Position numbers and translations under genes: made by a program. The notes below the pieces were generated by a model. It ran no database searches. It was not told the origin of the DNA and was given only the letters and a program-made list of their open reading frames with translations. This document shows, piece after piece, positions 25,068 through 32,759 of a stretch of DNA of 37,492 nucleotides. Origin of the DNA: Candidatus Amulumruptor caecigallinarius (GTDB taxonomy: Bacteria > Bacteroidota > Bacteroidia > Bacteroidales > Muribaculaceae); assembly GCA_023665605.1 (NCBI GenBank), contig JAMPDP010000001.1, positions 1,169,237 to 1,206,728 of the forward strand, in the 5' to 3' direction. Position 1 is the stretch's first letter. Every line of letters begins with the position of its first letter.

Positions 25068-25262
25068 GAGCTTGTTTAATAATAAATGTGAACATCTCGG
25101 CGGTGTATCTTTGCGATAAATTTCTCGTTACGAGGAAGGAGCGATGCGAGCATCTTCCATCCTTCAACTCAGTCACATAGCTTGCTATGCTCCTTCGTCT
25201 CAGGATGAAATCTGCTCCAAGATTTTCGACCGAGATGTCCACATTTATTATTAAACAAGCTC
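25068..25262 (+). mobile_element. 195-bp MITE-like element with 33-bp terminal inverted repeats
   Basis: The ends GAGCTTGTTTAA and TTAAACAAGCTC open terminal inverted repeats of 33 bp (25068-25100 and 25230-25262) that differ at one base. The interior is a longer imperfect palindrome. TAA occurs on both sides (25065-25067 and 25263-25265), consistent with a 3-bp target duplication. Ends beginning GAG with a TNA target fit the IS5-family (IS1031-like) pattern. No transposase is encoded. A TATCTTTG box (25106-25113) points toward the downstream adhesin gene. Confidence 0.85.
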
Positions 25263-25323
25263 TAAAACAAAAGTGCTGTCAAGCAACCTCTAAATCACTT
25301 CATTGCCAATCTATCACTTCTCA

Positions 25324-28251
25324 ATGAGACTAACATCCATCATATCGCTGCTCACCGCGGCTCTCGTCTTTACAGCTTGCTCTGATGACGATTACACTCT
25401 GCAGGGCGACTCCCCCGCAATCCCCTCTGACGAGGTGTCAATCCCCTACCGGGTACAGGGTGAGGTGCTCGAAAGCCGTGGCGTGGCAGCGCTGAACCAT
25501 GAAAAGAAACTTGACCGGGCCTACATCATGCTCTTCGATGACCGCACCGGCGAATATGTCGGTTATGCAGCTGTCAATGTGCCCGCCGGAAAGCGGACAC
25601 TCTCATTCTCGCTTCCGGAGAATGCCTCTTTTGACACCCCATACCGTGTGATAGCCCTCGGAAACGCTGACCCTTATACGCCCGGCGGTTACTCCGGCTA
25701 CGCTTCGCTACTCTCTGATTTCACAGGCGACTATGCCGGGGCCAAGCGCACTCTTGAGGCTCACTTCGCGGGCAAGATTACAGCCTCTTCACCCGGACTG
25801 CTCCCGATGTTCGGCACATTCATTGACCCTGATGGCGAGGACTCCACGCTTACTTTCCATCAGGAGGGCGACATCCAATCGGTTCTGGAGGCTGACTCTT
25901 ACTTCTACTTCTCACGCGCTGTGGTGCGTGTGGATCTTCTCAATCTGGTGGGAGGCATGCTCCGCATCCAGAAGGTGAAAGTCATCAATGAACGCAACGC
26001 CGGCTTATTCTTCACCGATGGCATCAATGCCGGTTCGCAGCAGGAATTCGAGCCCTCTGATGCCGGCTATGTCAGCGTCACCGATGTCGAAAACACCACC
26101 GAGCGGCTCACCGGGGCTCTCTATGCCTTCCCCAACATGGTGAACACCACCGTGCAGAATGACCGCGTCACCACGGCTCTGATGATTGCCGGCTATTACT
26201 TTGACGACACCACAGGGCAATACGACTCAGAGCTCACCTATTACCGCTTCAACCTTGCCAATGTCGGCGAGTCGCAGCTGCTCAAACGCAACTATATGTA
26301 TCGCGCCACCATCAAGGGAGTGTCGCGCCGGGGTGCCGCAGACGAACAGACGGCCTACAATGATGCTGCACCGATATTCACCTATGACCTCGATGAGGAA
26401 TGGGATGTCACCGGCGACAATGTTACAACCGACGAGGACGGGAACTTCCTGATTGTCAGCAAGTCGCACCTCACCTTTGACGGCGAGGCAAGTTCAGCTG
26501 ACTTTGTGGAGCTGCGAGTGAGCACAAACCCCGAGCTGGAGTGGCATGCCGAATGGGTGTCCGAAGTCGGGCACTCCAATGAGCTGTTCACATTCGAGAG
26601 GCTCTCGAACGAGGCTGTGAAGTGCGGTCCGCTCGTGGTCAATCACTCTGAGTATGTCCGCTACGGCTATCTCCGCATAGTGGCCGTCAATCCCGGCAGC
26701 GGCAAGAAACTCGAGCTGCCTATCTACCTTGTGCAGCTCTCCACACAGAACAATGTAAAGACGCTCACCGTCAATGGAGTCACAGGCACCCTTACGCAGG
26801 AGCTTGACCCGATGGGCGGGACTGTGCTCCTGAAAGTGGTGACCGGTTCAAAGCAGAACCAATGGGTTGCCGCTGACGACGGCACTTTCACCGGCTGGGA
26901 CACTCAGGGCATCTCGTTCACACGCACAGGTAGCACCAACACCTATCTGGAGCTGACGTTCCCCGCCAACATCACCGGCGAGACCCGCGTTGCCACAGTC
27001 ACGGTGTCGCTCGTCGATGACGAGGAGGGGCGAGTGCTGCCGGTGGTCATAAACTTGCAGCAGGCTCCCTCGTCGCAGCTCCTTGACATCATCAACTTCC
27101 CCGAAAGCGGAGTGCTCTCCCTCGAGTGTCTCTCGCTCGACGAAGGCAACCCCGATGGAGTGGTTAATCAGCGCGAGTTCATAGTCCGGCTCACGGATGC
27201 CCGTTATCGCTACCGCGTCACCACGGACTTCGACAAGGATCGTGACCTTGTGCTCTCTGAGACGCACCATCGCGGACTCGGCTCTCTGAATCCGGCCTAT
27301 GCCTCTCACCCGGCAGATGGCAGCGGAAATGCGCTGGTCAACAAGGATGACCGACTGGAGGGACTGGGCAACAACTCGGCTTTCTGGATCAATCCCTTCC
27401 GCACAGGTCCCGGCGACCCCACAATCACCGGCACGGTCACTGTTGAAGCGTACAACCCTGATGACCCGTCTGCCCGCACCGAGAAGCGCTCTTTCACTGT
27501 CCGCCTCACTTCGCAGCAAATGGACATTAACGACGTATATTTCCAAGACTCCGACGGCAAGTGGCTGATGATACCTGACCGCAATTATGGCTGTCCGGCA
27601 CGCACACAGCCCGGCACTTCTGACCCAGTGACGGCAAGCTATTATGACTACCGCCAGAATGTACTTGTCACCAATCAGAACCCTGCCCCATATCTCCGAT
27701 CTTTCGGCGGCACTCTCTGCACGTTCACACAAGTCGGCTTATCGGTGACCCCTTCACCCACATTGGAGACAATGGTGAACCTGTTCGTAAGTGAAGGTGC
27801 TGAAAACAATTTCCTATATGAGTCAACAGAAGGGTGGGACATCTTGTCCAAAACGTGGGTGGATGCCACAGACGGCATGGCATCTAAAGTGCGGTTCAGC
27901 AAAGGTCGAGCCTGGCTGCTCTCAGACCTGAGGCTTCACGCCGGAGGCAAAGATGTGCCCGTAGGGTGCTGGATCCCTGCCGTGTACACCAAGTGGCAAA
28001 GTTTCGCCGCCAGTAAGTTCATTTGCAGATATATGGTGAATGAGCTTGACCATTCAGACTATTCCGGCAACTATTATCAGGGATTCTGCTGGACTTGCTA
28101 CGACGTGGACCATCCGAGTCAATTCAGGAAAGAGACGTACACCAACCTTGGCGGCAATGGCCATTACACTGCTGAAAAGGCCGTGCGCCTGATGCGCAGC
28201 CTCACCGATGAGGAGCTCTCCCGCGTCCGCACAGAGCTGCTCCACCAGTGA
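25324..28251 (+). CDS. large fimbrillin-family lipoprotein, putative tip adhesin
   Basis: A 975-residue protein. Starting at ATG 25324 gives MRLTSIISLLTAALVFTAC with Cys19 lipidated, then Ser-Asp-Asp-Asp; the frame opens seven codons earlier, but that part is not signal-like. The first strand (VSIPYRVQGEV) is followed by ESR-GV at residues 50-54, again matching the processing site. The N-terminal 370 residues resemble a fimbrillin (YYFDDTTGQYDSELTYYRFNL, KRNYMYRATI). They are followed by BACON-like or immunoglobulin-like beta domains (SHLTFDGEASSADFVELRVS, VTGTLTQELDPMGGTVLLKV), and then a C-terminal domain of about 220 residues with several Trp and Cys that may carry ligand binding. No vWA domain of the Mfa5 type is seen. 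A MITE separates the gene from its operon. Confidence 0.78.
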   Translation: MRLTSIISLLTAALVFTACSDDDYTLQGDSPAIPSDEVSIPYRVQGEVLESRGVAALNHEKKLDRAYIMLFDDRTGEYVGYAAVNVPAGKRTLSFSLPENASFDTPYRVIALGNADPYTPGGYSGYASLLSDFTGDYAGAKRTLEAHFAGKITASSPGLLPMFGTFIDPDGEDSTLTFHQEGDIQSVLEADSYFYFSRAVVRVDLLNLVGGMLRIQKVKVINERNAGLFFTDGINAGSQQEFEPSDAGYVSVTDVENTTERLTGALYAFPNMVNTTVQNDRVTTALMIAGYYFDDTTGQYDSELTYYRFNLANVGESQLLKRNYMYRATIKGVSRRGAADEQTAYNDAAPIFTYDLDEEWDVTGDNVTTDEDGNFLIVSKSHLTFDGEASSADFVELRVSTNPELEWHAEWVSEVGHSNELFTFERLSNEAVKCGPLVVNHSEYVRYGYLRIVAVNPGSGKKLELPIYLVQLSTQNNVKTLTVNGVTGTLTQELDPMGGTVLLKVVTGSKQNQWVAADDGTFTGWDTQGISFTRTGSTNTYLELTFPANITGETRVATVTVSLVDDEEGRVLPVVINLQQAPSSQLLDIINFPESGVLSLECLSLDEGNPDGVVNQREFIVRLTDARYRYRVTTDFDKDRDLVLSETHHRGLGSLNPAYASHPADGSGNALVNKDDRLEGLGNNSAFWINPFRTGPGDPTITGTVTVEAYNPDDPSARTEKRSFTVRLTSQQMDINDVYFQDSDGKWLMIPDRNYGCPARTQPGTSDPVTASYYDYRQNVLVTNQNPAPYLRSFGGTLCTFTQVGLSVTPSPTLETMVNLFVSEGAENNFLYESTEGWDILSKTWVDATDGMASKVRFSKGRAWLLSDLRLHAGGKDVPVGCWIPAVYTKWQSFAASKFICRYMVNELDHSDYSGNYYQGFCWTCYDVDHPSQFRKETYTNLGGNGHYTAEKAVRLMRSLTDEELSRVRTELLHQ

Positions 28252-28375
28252 GGCAACAACCTGCATCTCCACGCAGCTGCTCCATCAATGGTGCCTCGCA
28301 CAGCCATCAGTCAGATGCTTATGCAGTACTGTCTGTCCTGGTGCCGGCAGTTAAGTGTGAACGGATGTTAACAAA

Positions 28376-28407
28376 TTTGCCATTCACGGAATTTAACGCT
28401 ATATTTG
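28376..28407 (+). promoter_or_regulatory. consensus Bacteroidota promoter for the tRNA-Glu/rpsT cluster
   Basis: TTTG (28376-28379), 20 bp, then TATATTTG (28400-28407): the best match in the window to the full consensus. The tRNA starts 68 bp further on. Confidence 0.85.
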
Positions 28408-28475
28408 CAGTCGCTTTTGGCCGCTTGGCCGGGGTGTACCATGCTTGCCTTTCAGGCCGGTAGCTCACCCTTCAG

Positions 28476-28547
28476 GGCCCATTCGTCTATCGGTTAGGAC
28501 GCAAGATTTTCATTCTTGAAAGAGGAGTTCGACTCTCCTATGGGCTA
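28476..28547 (+). tRNA. tRNA-Glu (anticodon UUC), first copy
   Basis: A 72-nt cloverleaf: acceptor stem GGCCCAT with ATGGGCT, D-arm GTCT with GGAC, anticodon stem CAAGA with TCTTG and loop TTTTCAT (anticodon TTC), T-arm AGGAG-TTCGACT-CTCCT, discriminator A. No 3' CCA is encoded. An identical copy lies at 28934-29005. Confidence 0.97.
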
Positions 28548-28596
28548 CTACAATCATTTACACACACCGTATTACAACGTTTAACACCATTTATTG

Positions 28597-28848
28597 ATGG
28601 CAAACCACAAATCATCAATCAAGCGCATCCGTCAGACTGCTACACGCAACGCTCGCAACCGCTACTATGCAAAGACCGCCCGCAACGCCGTGCGCGCGCT
28701 CCGCAAGATGACTGACAAGGCTGAGGCTGAGGCTCGCTACGTCAAGGTTGAGGCCATGCTCGACAAGCTCGCCGCCAAGCACACCATCTCCAAGAACAAG
28801 GCCTCTAACCTCAAGAGCAAGCTCGCTAAGCTCATCAACAAGCTCTAA
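28597..28848 (+). CDS. rpsT: 30S ribosomal protein S20
   Basis: An 83-residue primary 16S rRNA-binding protein. The start [20 protein letters not shown] is diagnostic, and the three-helix, Lys/Arg/Ala-rich sequence continues to the terminal KLAKLINKL. Length is normal for S20. I use ATG 28597; the frame also allows a TTG one codon earlier. The gene sits between two identical tRNA-Glu genes, 49 bp after the first and 85 bp before the second, with no separate promoter visible, so the three are probably transcribed together from the promoter at 28376-28407 and end at the hairpin at 29010-29039. Confidence 0.97.
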   Translation: MANHKSSIKRIRQTATRNARNRYYAKTARNAVRALRKMTDKAEAEARYVKVEAMLDKLAAKHTISKNKASNLKSKLAKLINKL

Positions 28849-28933
28849 GCCCGACGCTCACACCTCATACAGCCTCGGTCCTGCCACCTGAAGCTCCTAT
28901 ACAGCTCATCGGTGGCTGACTCGCAGGCAGCGC

Positions 28934-29005
28934 GGCCCATTCGTCTATCGGTTAGGACGCAAGATTTTCATTCTTGAAAGAGGAGTTCGACTCTCCTATG
29001 GGCTA
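28934..29005 (+). tRNA. tRNA-Glu (anticodon UUC), second copy
   Basis: 72 nt, base-for-base identical to the copy at 28476-28547. Flanking sequence differs apart from a base or two at each edge. No CCA is encoded. A terminator hairpin begins five bases after the discriminator base. Confidence 0.97.
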
Positions 29006-29009
29006 CACA

Positions 29010-29039
29010 CCCCGACGGAACACTCTGCTTCCGCCGGGG
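29010..29039 (+). terminator. terminator of the tRNA-Glu/rpsT cluster
   Basis: CCCCG-A-CGGAA (29010-29020) pairs with TTCCG-C-CGGGG (29029-29039), with one mismatch and an 8-nt loop, followed by ATTACTGTTTCTTC. Confidence 0.75.
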
Positions 29040-29060
29040 ATTACTGTTTCTTCGCTCTCC

Positions 29061-29100
29061 GGCTCTCTGTTATCCACTCCGGCTCTCTGTTGTCCACTCC
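29061..29100 (+). repeat. two 20-bp tandem repeats
   Basis: GGCTCTCTGTTATCCACTCC and a copy differing at one base (29081-29100), with partial units at both ends. It lies in the gap between the tRNA terminator and the gene at 29127. Confidence 0.85.
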
Positions 29101-29126
29101 GGCTGCTCACTATATAACCATCCCAT

Positions 29127-29912
29127 ATGTCTGACTCTACTCCTGACCGGCTCCGCTCACTTCTGGACGATGCAGTAGCGCGTTACAACGTCCCGGCGTT
29201 TGCCGACGATGACCCCGTGCAGTTTCCCCGCCTATTCTCTGACGTGCGCGATGTGGAGATTGCCGCTCTGCTATGCGCCACGATAGCGTGGGGCAACCGC
29301 AAGATGATAGTCCGTGACTGTGCACGCTTGATGGACCTGATGGACGGTGAACCATATCGCTATCTCACCGAGGGAGCCTTCGAGGAGCTCACTGACGACA
29401 CCAATATACACCGCACATTCTTTGCCCGCAACCTTAAATGCTATATGCGCGGTCTGCGCAGCATCTACTCCCGCCACGGCAGCTTGCAGGATTGTGCCCG
29501 CGCCGAGAGGATAGGGGAGAGCATCGCCCCGGCATGGGAACTCGCAGCTCTGCTTAACCGCGCCATCGCCGAGGCTAACGATGGCTGTGCCGACTCACGC
29601 TGCCTGCCCCAAAACCTTGATGCCACAGCCCTGAAACGTCTCAACATGGCTCTCCGCTGGCTCGTCAGAGACGACGGCATTGTCGACATCGGATGCTGGG
29701 ACGTCATCACACCTGCACAGCTATACATCCCCATGGATGTGCACGTAGGGCGCGTAGCCCGCTCCTTGGGCCTCCTCTCGCGCAACTCCACCGACCGCAA
29801 AGCCGCCGAGCTACTCACCGCCCGGCTCCGCCAATTCCGCCCGGACGACCCTACCGCCTACGACTTCGCCCTCTTTGGCCTCGGCATCAATCCGGCCATC
29901 CAATCCAACTAA
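29127..29912 (+). CDS. TIGR02757 (DUF2400) family protein
   Basis: A 261-residue conserved protein of unknown function, found widely in Bacteroidota. Family features include FPRLFSDVRDVEIAALLCAT followed by IAWGNRKMIVRDC, the segment FFARNLKCYMRGLRSIY, KRLNMALRWLVRDDGIVDIG with an intervening CWDVITPAQLYIPMDVHVGR, and the C-terminal DDPTAYDFALFGLGI. These resemble the helix-hairpin-helix fold of base-excision DNA glycosylases, but without the iron-sulfur Cys set, so a link to DNA repair is only a suggestion. Length is usual for the family. It stands after the tRNA-Glu/rpsT terminator and may have its own promoter, though no consensus box is visible. Confidence 0.88.
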   Translation: MSDSTPDRLRSLLDDAVARYNVPAFADDDPVQFPRLFSDVRDVEIAALLCATIAWGNRKMIVRDCARLMDLMDGEPYRYLTEGAFEELTDDTNIHRTFFARNLKCYMRGLRSIYSRHGSLQDCARAERIGESIAPAWELAALLNRAIAEANDGCADSRCLPQNLDATALKRLNMALRWLVRDDGIVDIGCWDVITPAQLYIPMDVHVGRVARSLGLLSRNSTDRKAAELLTARLRQFRPDDPTAYDFALFGLGINPAIQSN

Positions 29913-29976
29913 GCATTCTATCCCGTTTCAAAATTTCATCGGTCCGTCACCGAAAATTCCGAATTGGTAGGGCGAT

Positions 29977-30256
29977 GTTACAGAGCCTAATGATGGCGGA
30001 GTGATGTTGTAAATCGGCGTCCTCCAGACGCCCTTTGCTGTGCTGACTATGACCCCGGATGCCTGCGCTATCGCTCCGGCTTCCGGGGCTACGGTTAAAT
30101 CAGCGTCCTACGGACGCTCCCGGGGAAAAGTTCTGCAACACTTTCCTTTGCTGTGCTGACTATGCCTCCGGATGCCTGCGCTATCGCCCCGACTTCCGGG
30201 GCTATGGGTAAATCAGCGTCCTGCGGACGCTCGTTTGGAGTTTTTGCAACACCCTC
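29977..30256 (-). repeat. interspersed hairpin element, copy D, with an internal 87-bp duplication
   Basis: The lead GTTGTAAATC is followed by a hairpin GGCGTC-CTCCA-GACGCC (30016-30032), then the central and third hairpins twice. The duplicated segments 30032-30118 and 30145-30231 are each 87 bp with seven differences and no gaps. The tail TTTTTGCAACACCCTC ends at 30256, 80 bp past the stop of the minus-strand gene at 30337; the left end is 64 bp past the stop of the plus-strand gene ending at 29912. Confidence 0.85.
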
Positions 30257-30336
30257 GGTGACCCTCAGCCATAGGAATCCATAAACCCCTATTGACGAGG
30301 GCTTTCTTCAATAAACGCGCATAGCATAACACCCAT

Positions 30337-31212
30337 TCACAGCTGCTGCACGGCCGGTGAGGCGACCACGGCGGGCTGCTTGGGTAGGGCGGGTGTCCCC
30401 TCGGTGACGACAGTGCTGTCGGGCGGCACCGGAGTGACGTTGACGGTGGTGGAGTCGGAGTCCGCGGCAGGTGAGGCGGTGATAACCTCCTCAATGGGGA
30501 GCTCGTCGATGGGCTCGCACTGCACCTCGTCAATAGAACCGAGATGGTTGCTCTTTGCGTAGTAGTAGCAGAGGAACACGGCGGCAAGGAGCACTATCAG
30601 CACGGCGAAGTAGAGCACTAACTTCATGCGATTGTTGCTCTTGGGTGAACGCGGATGCGAGAGCGTGGCTTCATAGTCAGCCAAGGGGTCAGACTCCTCA
30701 GCTGCACCCTCCACATCATCAGCAGCACCCATAGCTGCGTCCTTCGCAGGCTCCGCAGCCTTCCCGGCTGCTTCAGCTTTATCGGCGGCCTCGGCCTCCT
30801 TCTTCTTGCGGTTGACGCTCAACGACGCCTCAATGGACATGATAGGCTCAATGCCGACCTTAGCCGAGAACACCTTTTCGGCATCGGCATCCTCCGAGGC
30901 ATCCTCATCAATATCCTCATCAATATCCTCGTCGATATCCTCGTCAATATCCTCGTCGAGATCTTCGTCAATCTCCTCCTCAGGCTCCTCTGCGTCGGAG
31001 TCCCGGTTTTCGGGAGTGTAGATGAGTTCTATCTTGGCGTGTGGGGTGTCGGCCAAAACTATGGTGGTCGGTTCAGCAGGAGAACCCTCCGCAGCGTCAT
31101 CCTGACGCTCGCGGAGGGTTTTGTTAAGGAGAGTGGGGTAGCCGCAGCCGGGACAGAACAGAGACTTGTCGGAGATGCTGCGACCGCACTCGTCACATTT
31201 TATAAGGGCCAT
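30337..31212 (-). CDS. zinc-ribbon, single-pass membrane protein with acidic repeats
   Basis: A 291-residue protein of unknown function. The N-terminus is a zinc ribbon with Cys6, Cys9, Cys20 and Cys23 (KCDECG, FCPGCG). Residues of about 78-110 are an acidic tract with repeated Asp-Glu-Asp-Ile, encoded by a 12-bp DNA repeat. An Ala/Glu/Lys-rich stretch (about 136-172) is probably a flexible helix. A single membrane helix lies at about 196-218 (MKLVLYFAVLIVLLAAVFLC). The C-terminal 70 residues are low complexity, rich in Pro, Val and Thr. The zinc ribbon is probably cytosolic and the tail periplasmic. It starts 68 bp after the nuoN stop with no promoter evident, so it may be transcribed with the complex I genes, though a functional link is unproven. 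Confidence 0.75.
   Translation of the reverse strand: MALIKCDECGRSISDKSLFCPGCGYPTLLNKTLRERQDDAAEGSPAEPTTIVLADTPHAKIELIYTPENRDSDAEEPEEEIDEDLDEDIDEDIDEDIDEDIDEDASEDADAEKVFSAKVGIEPIMSIEASLSVNRKKKEAEAADKAEAAGKAAEPAKDAAMGAADDVEGAAEESDPLADYEATLSHPRSPKSNNRMKLVLYFAVLIVLLAAVFLCYYYAKSNHLGSIDEVQCEPIDELPIEEVITASPAADSDSTTVNVTPVPPDSTVVTEGTPALPKQPAVVASPAVQQL
30901..30972. repeat. 12-bp in-frame tandem repeat, six units
   Basis: Six 12-bp units of the form ATCCTCATCAAT, with one to three changes, in the zinc-ribbon gene. On the coding strand each unit encodes four residues (Ile-Asp-Glu-Asp). Gain or loss of units would change protein length without a frameshift. Confidence 0.9.
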
Positions 31213-31280
31213 GTGGCGCTAAATTGTGATGTTGGGGTCGATAATCTTGAAATTGGTATAAAGGGGTACGGGAGCCGGGC

Positions 31281-32729
31281 TCACGCCACGCCGCAGATGG
31301 CGAGGATGGTGTCGTAGAACCAGCTGACGATACCCAGAGCGAGCACGCCGCCCACGGTAATCCAGAGGCCGAGGCGCTCGGAGCAGGCGGAGCGGAAGTT
31401 GGCTATCACGCACTCATCCTGGTTGATGAACATCGCCTTGACCACTAACAGATAGTAGTAGAGCGACACAATAGTGTTGATCAGCGCAATCAGCACAAGC
31501 ACGTAGAGAGCGGTGGAGCCGCTGCCCAGAGCACCTGTGAATATGAAGAACTTGCTGAAGAAGCCTGCAAACGGGGGGATGCCGGCCAGCGAGAACATGG
31601 CGAGCATCATCGCTACTGACAGGCGCGGATTGGTCTTGTAAAGGCCGTTGTAGGAGTCCATGCTCACATGGCCGGTGGCATTCTCTATGGCACCGATCAC
31701 GCCGAAGGCGGCAAGATTGCTGAACACGTACACCAGGATGTAGAACATCATTGCGGCCATGCCAAGGTTGCTGTCACCCACAATGCCGAGCATGATGTAG
31801 CCGGCCTGTGACACTGACGAGAACGCCAGGAAGCGCTTCATGTTGCGCTGACGGATGGCGAAGAGGTTGCCCACGGTGATGGTGAGGATTATCAGCGCGT
31901 AGAGCATCCATTCCCAAGCCTGAGCGTAGACCGAGCCAAACACCTGAGTGAGGATCACCAGGAAAGCAAAGGCTGCGGCACCCTTGGAGATGACTGACAG
32001 ATAAGAGGTCACGGAGGTGGGAGCTCCCTGATAGACGTCGGCGGTCCACAGGTGGAACGGCACAAGCGACAGCTTGAAGCCGATGCCTGAAATCACGAAG
32101 GCCAAGGCAACCACAAGCAGGGGAGTGGCACCGGACACCGCCAGTGCGGAGGCGATGCCTGAGAAGTAGAGCGTGCCGGCAAGGCCGTAGACGAATGACA
32201 GACCCATCATAAAGATGGCTGTCGAGAACACGGCGGTGAGGATATACTTCACGGCAGCCTCATGGCTCTCATAGCGGTGCTTGTCGAATGCCACCATCGC
32301 TGCGAGGGGGAGTGAGGCTGTCTCCAGACCGATGACGAACAGCAGGAAGTGGCGGGCCGAGATCATCAGGTACATGCCGAAGAGGGTGATAAGCAGCAGC
32401 TCGTAGAACTCGCCGCGGCGTATCATGGATGTCTCGCTGTTGGCCCACTTCATCGACTGTATGAGCACGATGAACACGCCTACATTGAGGATATTCTTGA
32501 TGGCTACCACCGCGGGCGACGAGGCATACATCCCGGCGAAGGCTTCGGTGGAGTCTGCGCAGCAGCCCAGGAAGCTCACTGCCGTGAAGCACCCGAAGAG
32601 CACCGTGGCAAGCAGGGGGGTCACCGCGCCGAGACGGCGGGGCGCGAAGGTATCATAGAGAAACACCAGCAGAAAGACGACGAGGAGGCCGATCTCCTGC
32701 TTCATTGCTAAAAACTGTGAATAGTCCAT
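31281..32729 (-). CDS. nuoN: NADH-quinone oxidoreductase subunit N
   Basis: A 482-residue inner-membrane antiporter-like subunit of respiratory complex I, with about 14 membrane helices. Diagnostic segments are FELLLITLFGMYLMISAR-type (here EFYELLLITLFGMYLMISAR), GLETASLPLAAMVAFDK with the conserved Glu, HEAAVKYILTAVFSTAIFMMG with its Lys, FKLSLVPFHLWTADVYQGAP with Lys and His, and FSLAGIPPFAGFFSKFFIF. It helps carry protons across the membrane. It is the last gene of the nuo set, 30 bp after nuoM, which fits the usual nuoL-M-N order. Confidence 0.97.
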   Translation of the reverse strand: MDYSQFLAMKQEIGLLVVFLLVFLYDTFAPRRLGAVTPLLATVLFGCFTAVSFLGCCADSTEAFAGMYASSPAVVAIKNILNVGVFIVLIQSMKWANSETSMIRRGEFYELLLITLFGMYLMISARHFLLFVIGLETASLPLAAMVAFDKHRYESHEAAVKYILTAVFSTAIFMMGLSFVYGLAGTLYFSGIASALAVSGATPLLVVALAFVISGIGFKLSLVPFHLWTADVYQGAPTSVTSYLSVISKGAAAFAFLVILTQVFGSVYAQAWEWMLYALIILTITVGNLFAIRQRNMKRFLAFSSVSQAGYIMLGIVGDSNLGMAAMMFYILVYVFSNLAAFGVIGAIENATGHVSMDSYNGLYKTNPRLSVAMMLAMFSLAGIPPFAGFFSKFFIFTGALGSGSTALYVLVLIALINTIVSLYYYLLVVKAMFINQDECVIANFRSACSERLGLWITVGGVLALGIVSWFYDTILAICGVA

Positions 32730-32759
32730 TGCTATGGTATGTGTGGGGGCTTAGAGCGG

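Noticed and set aside
25106-25113. The TATCTTTG box as a certain promoter of the adhesin gene
   Set aside because: Without a -33 element at 20 bp and inside a palindrome, it is only listed as a possibility.
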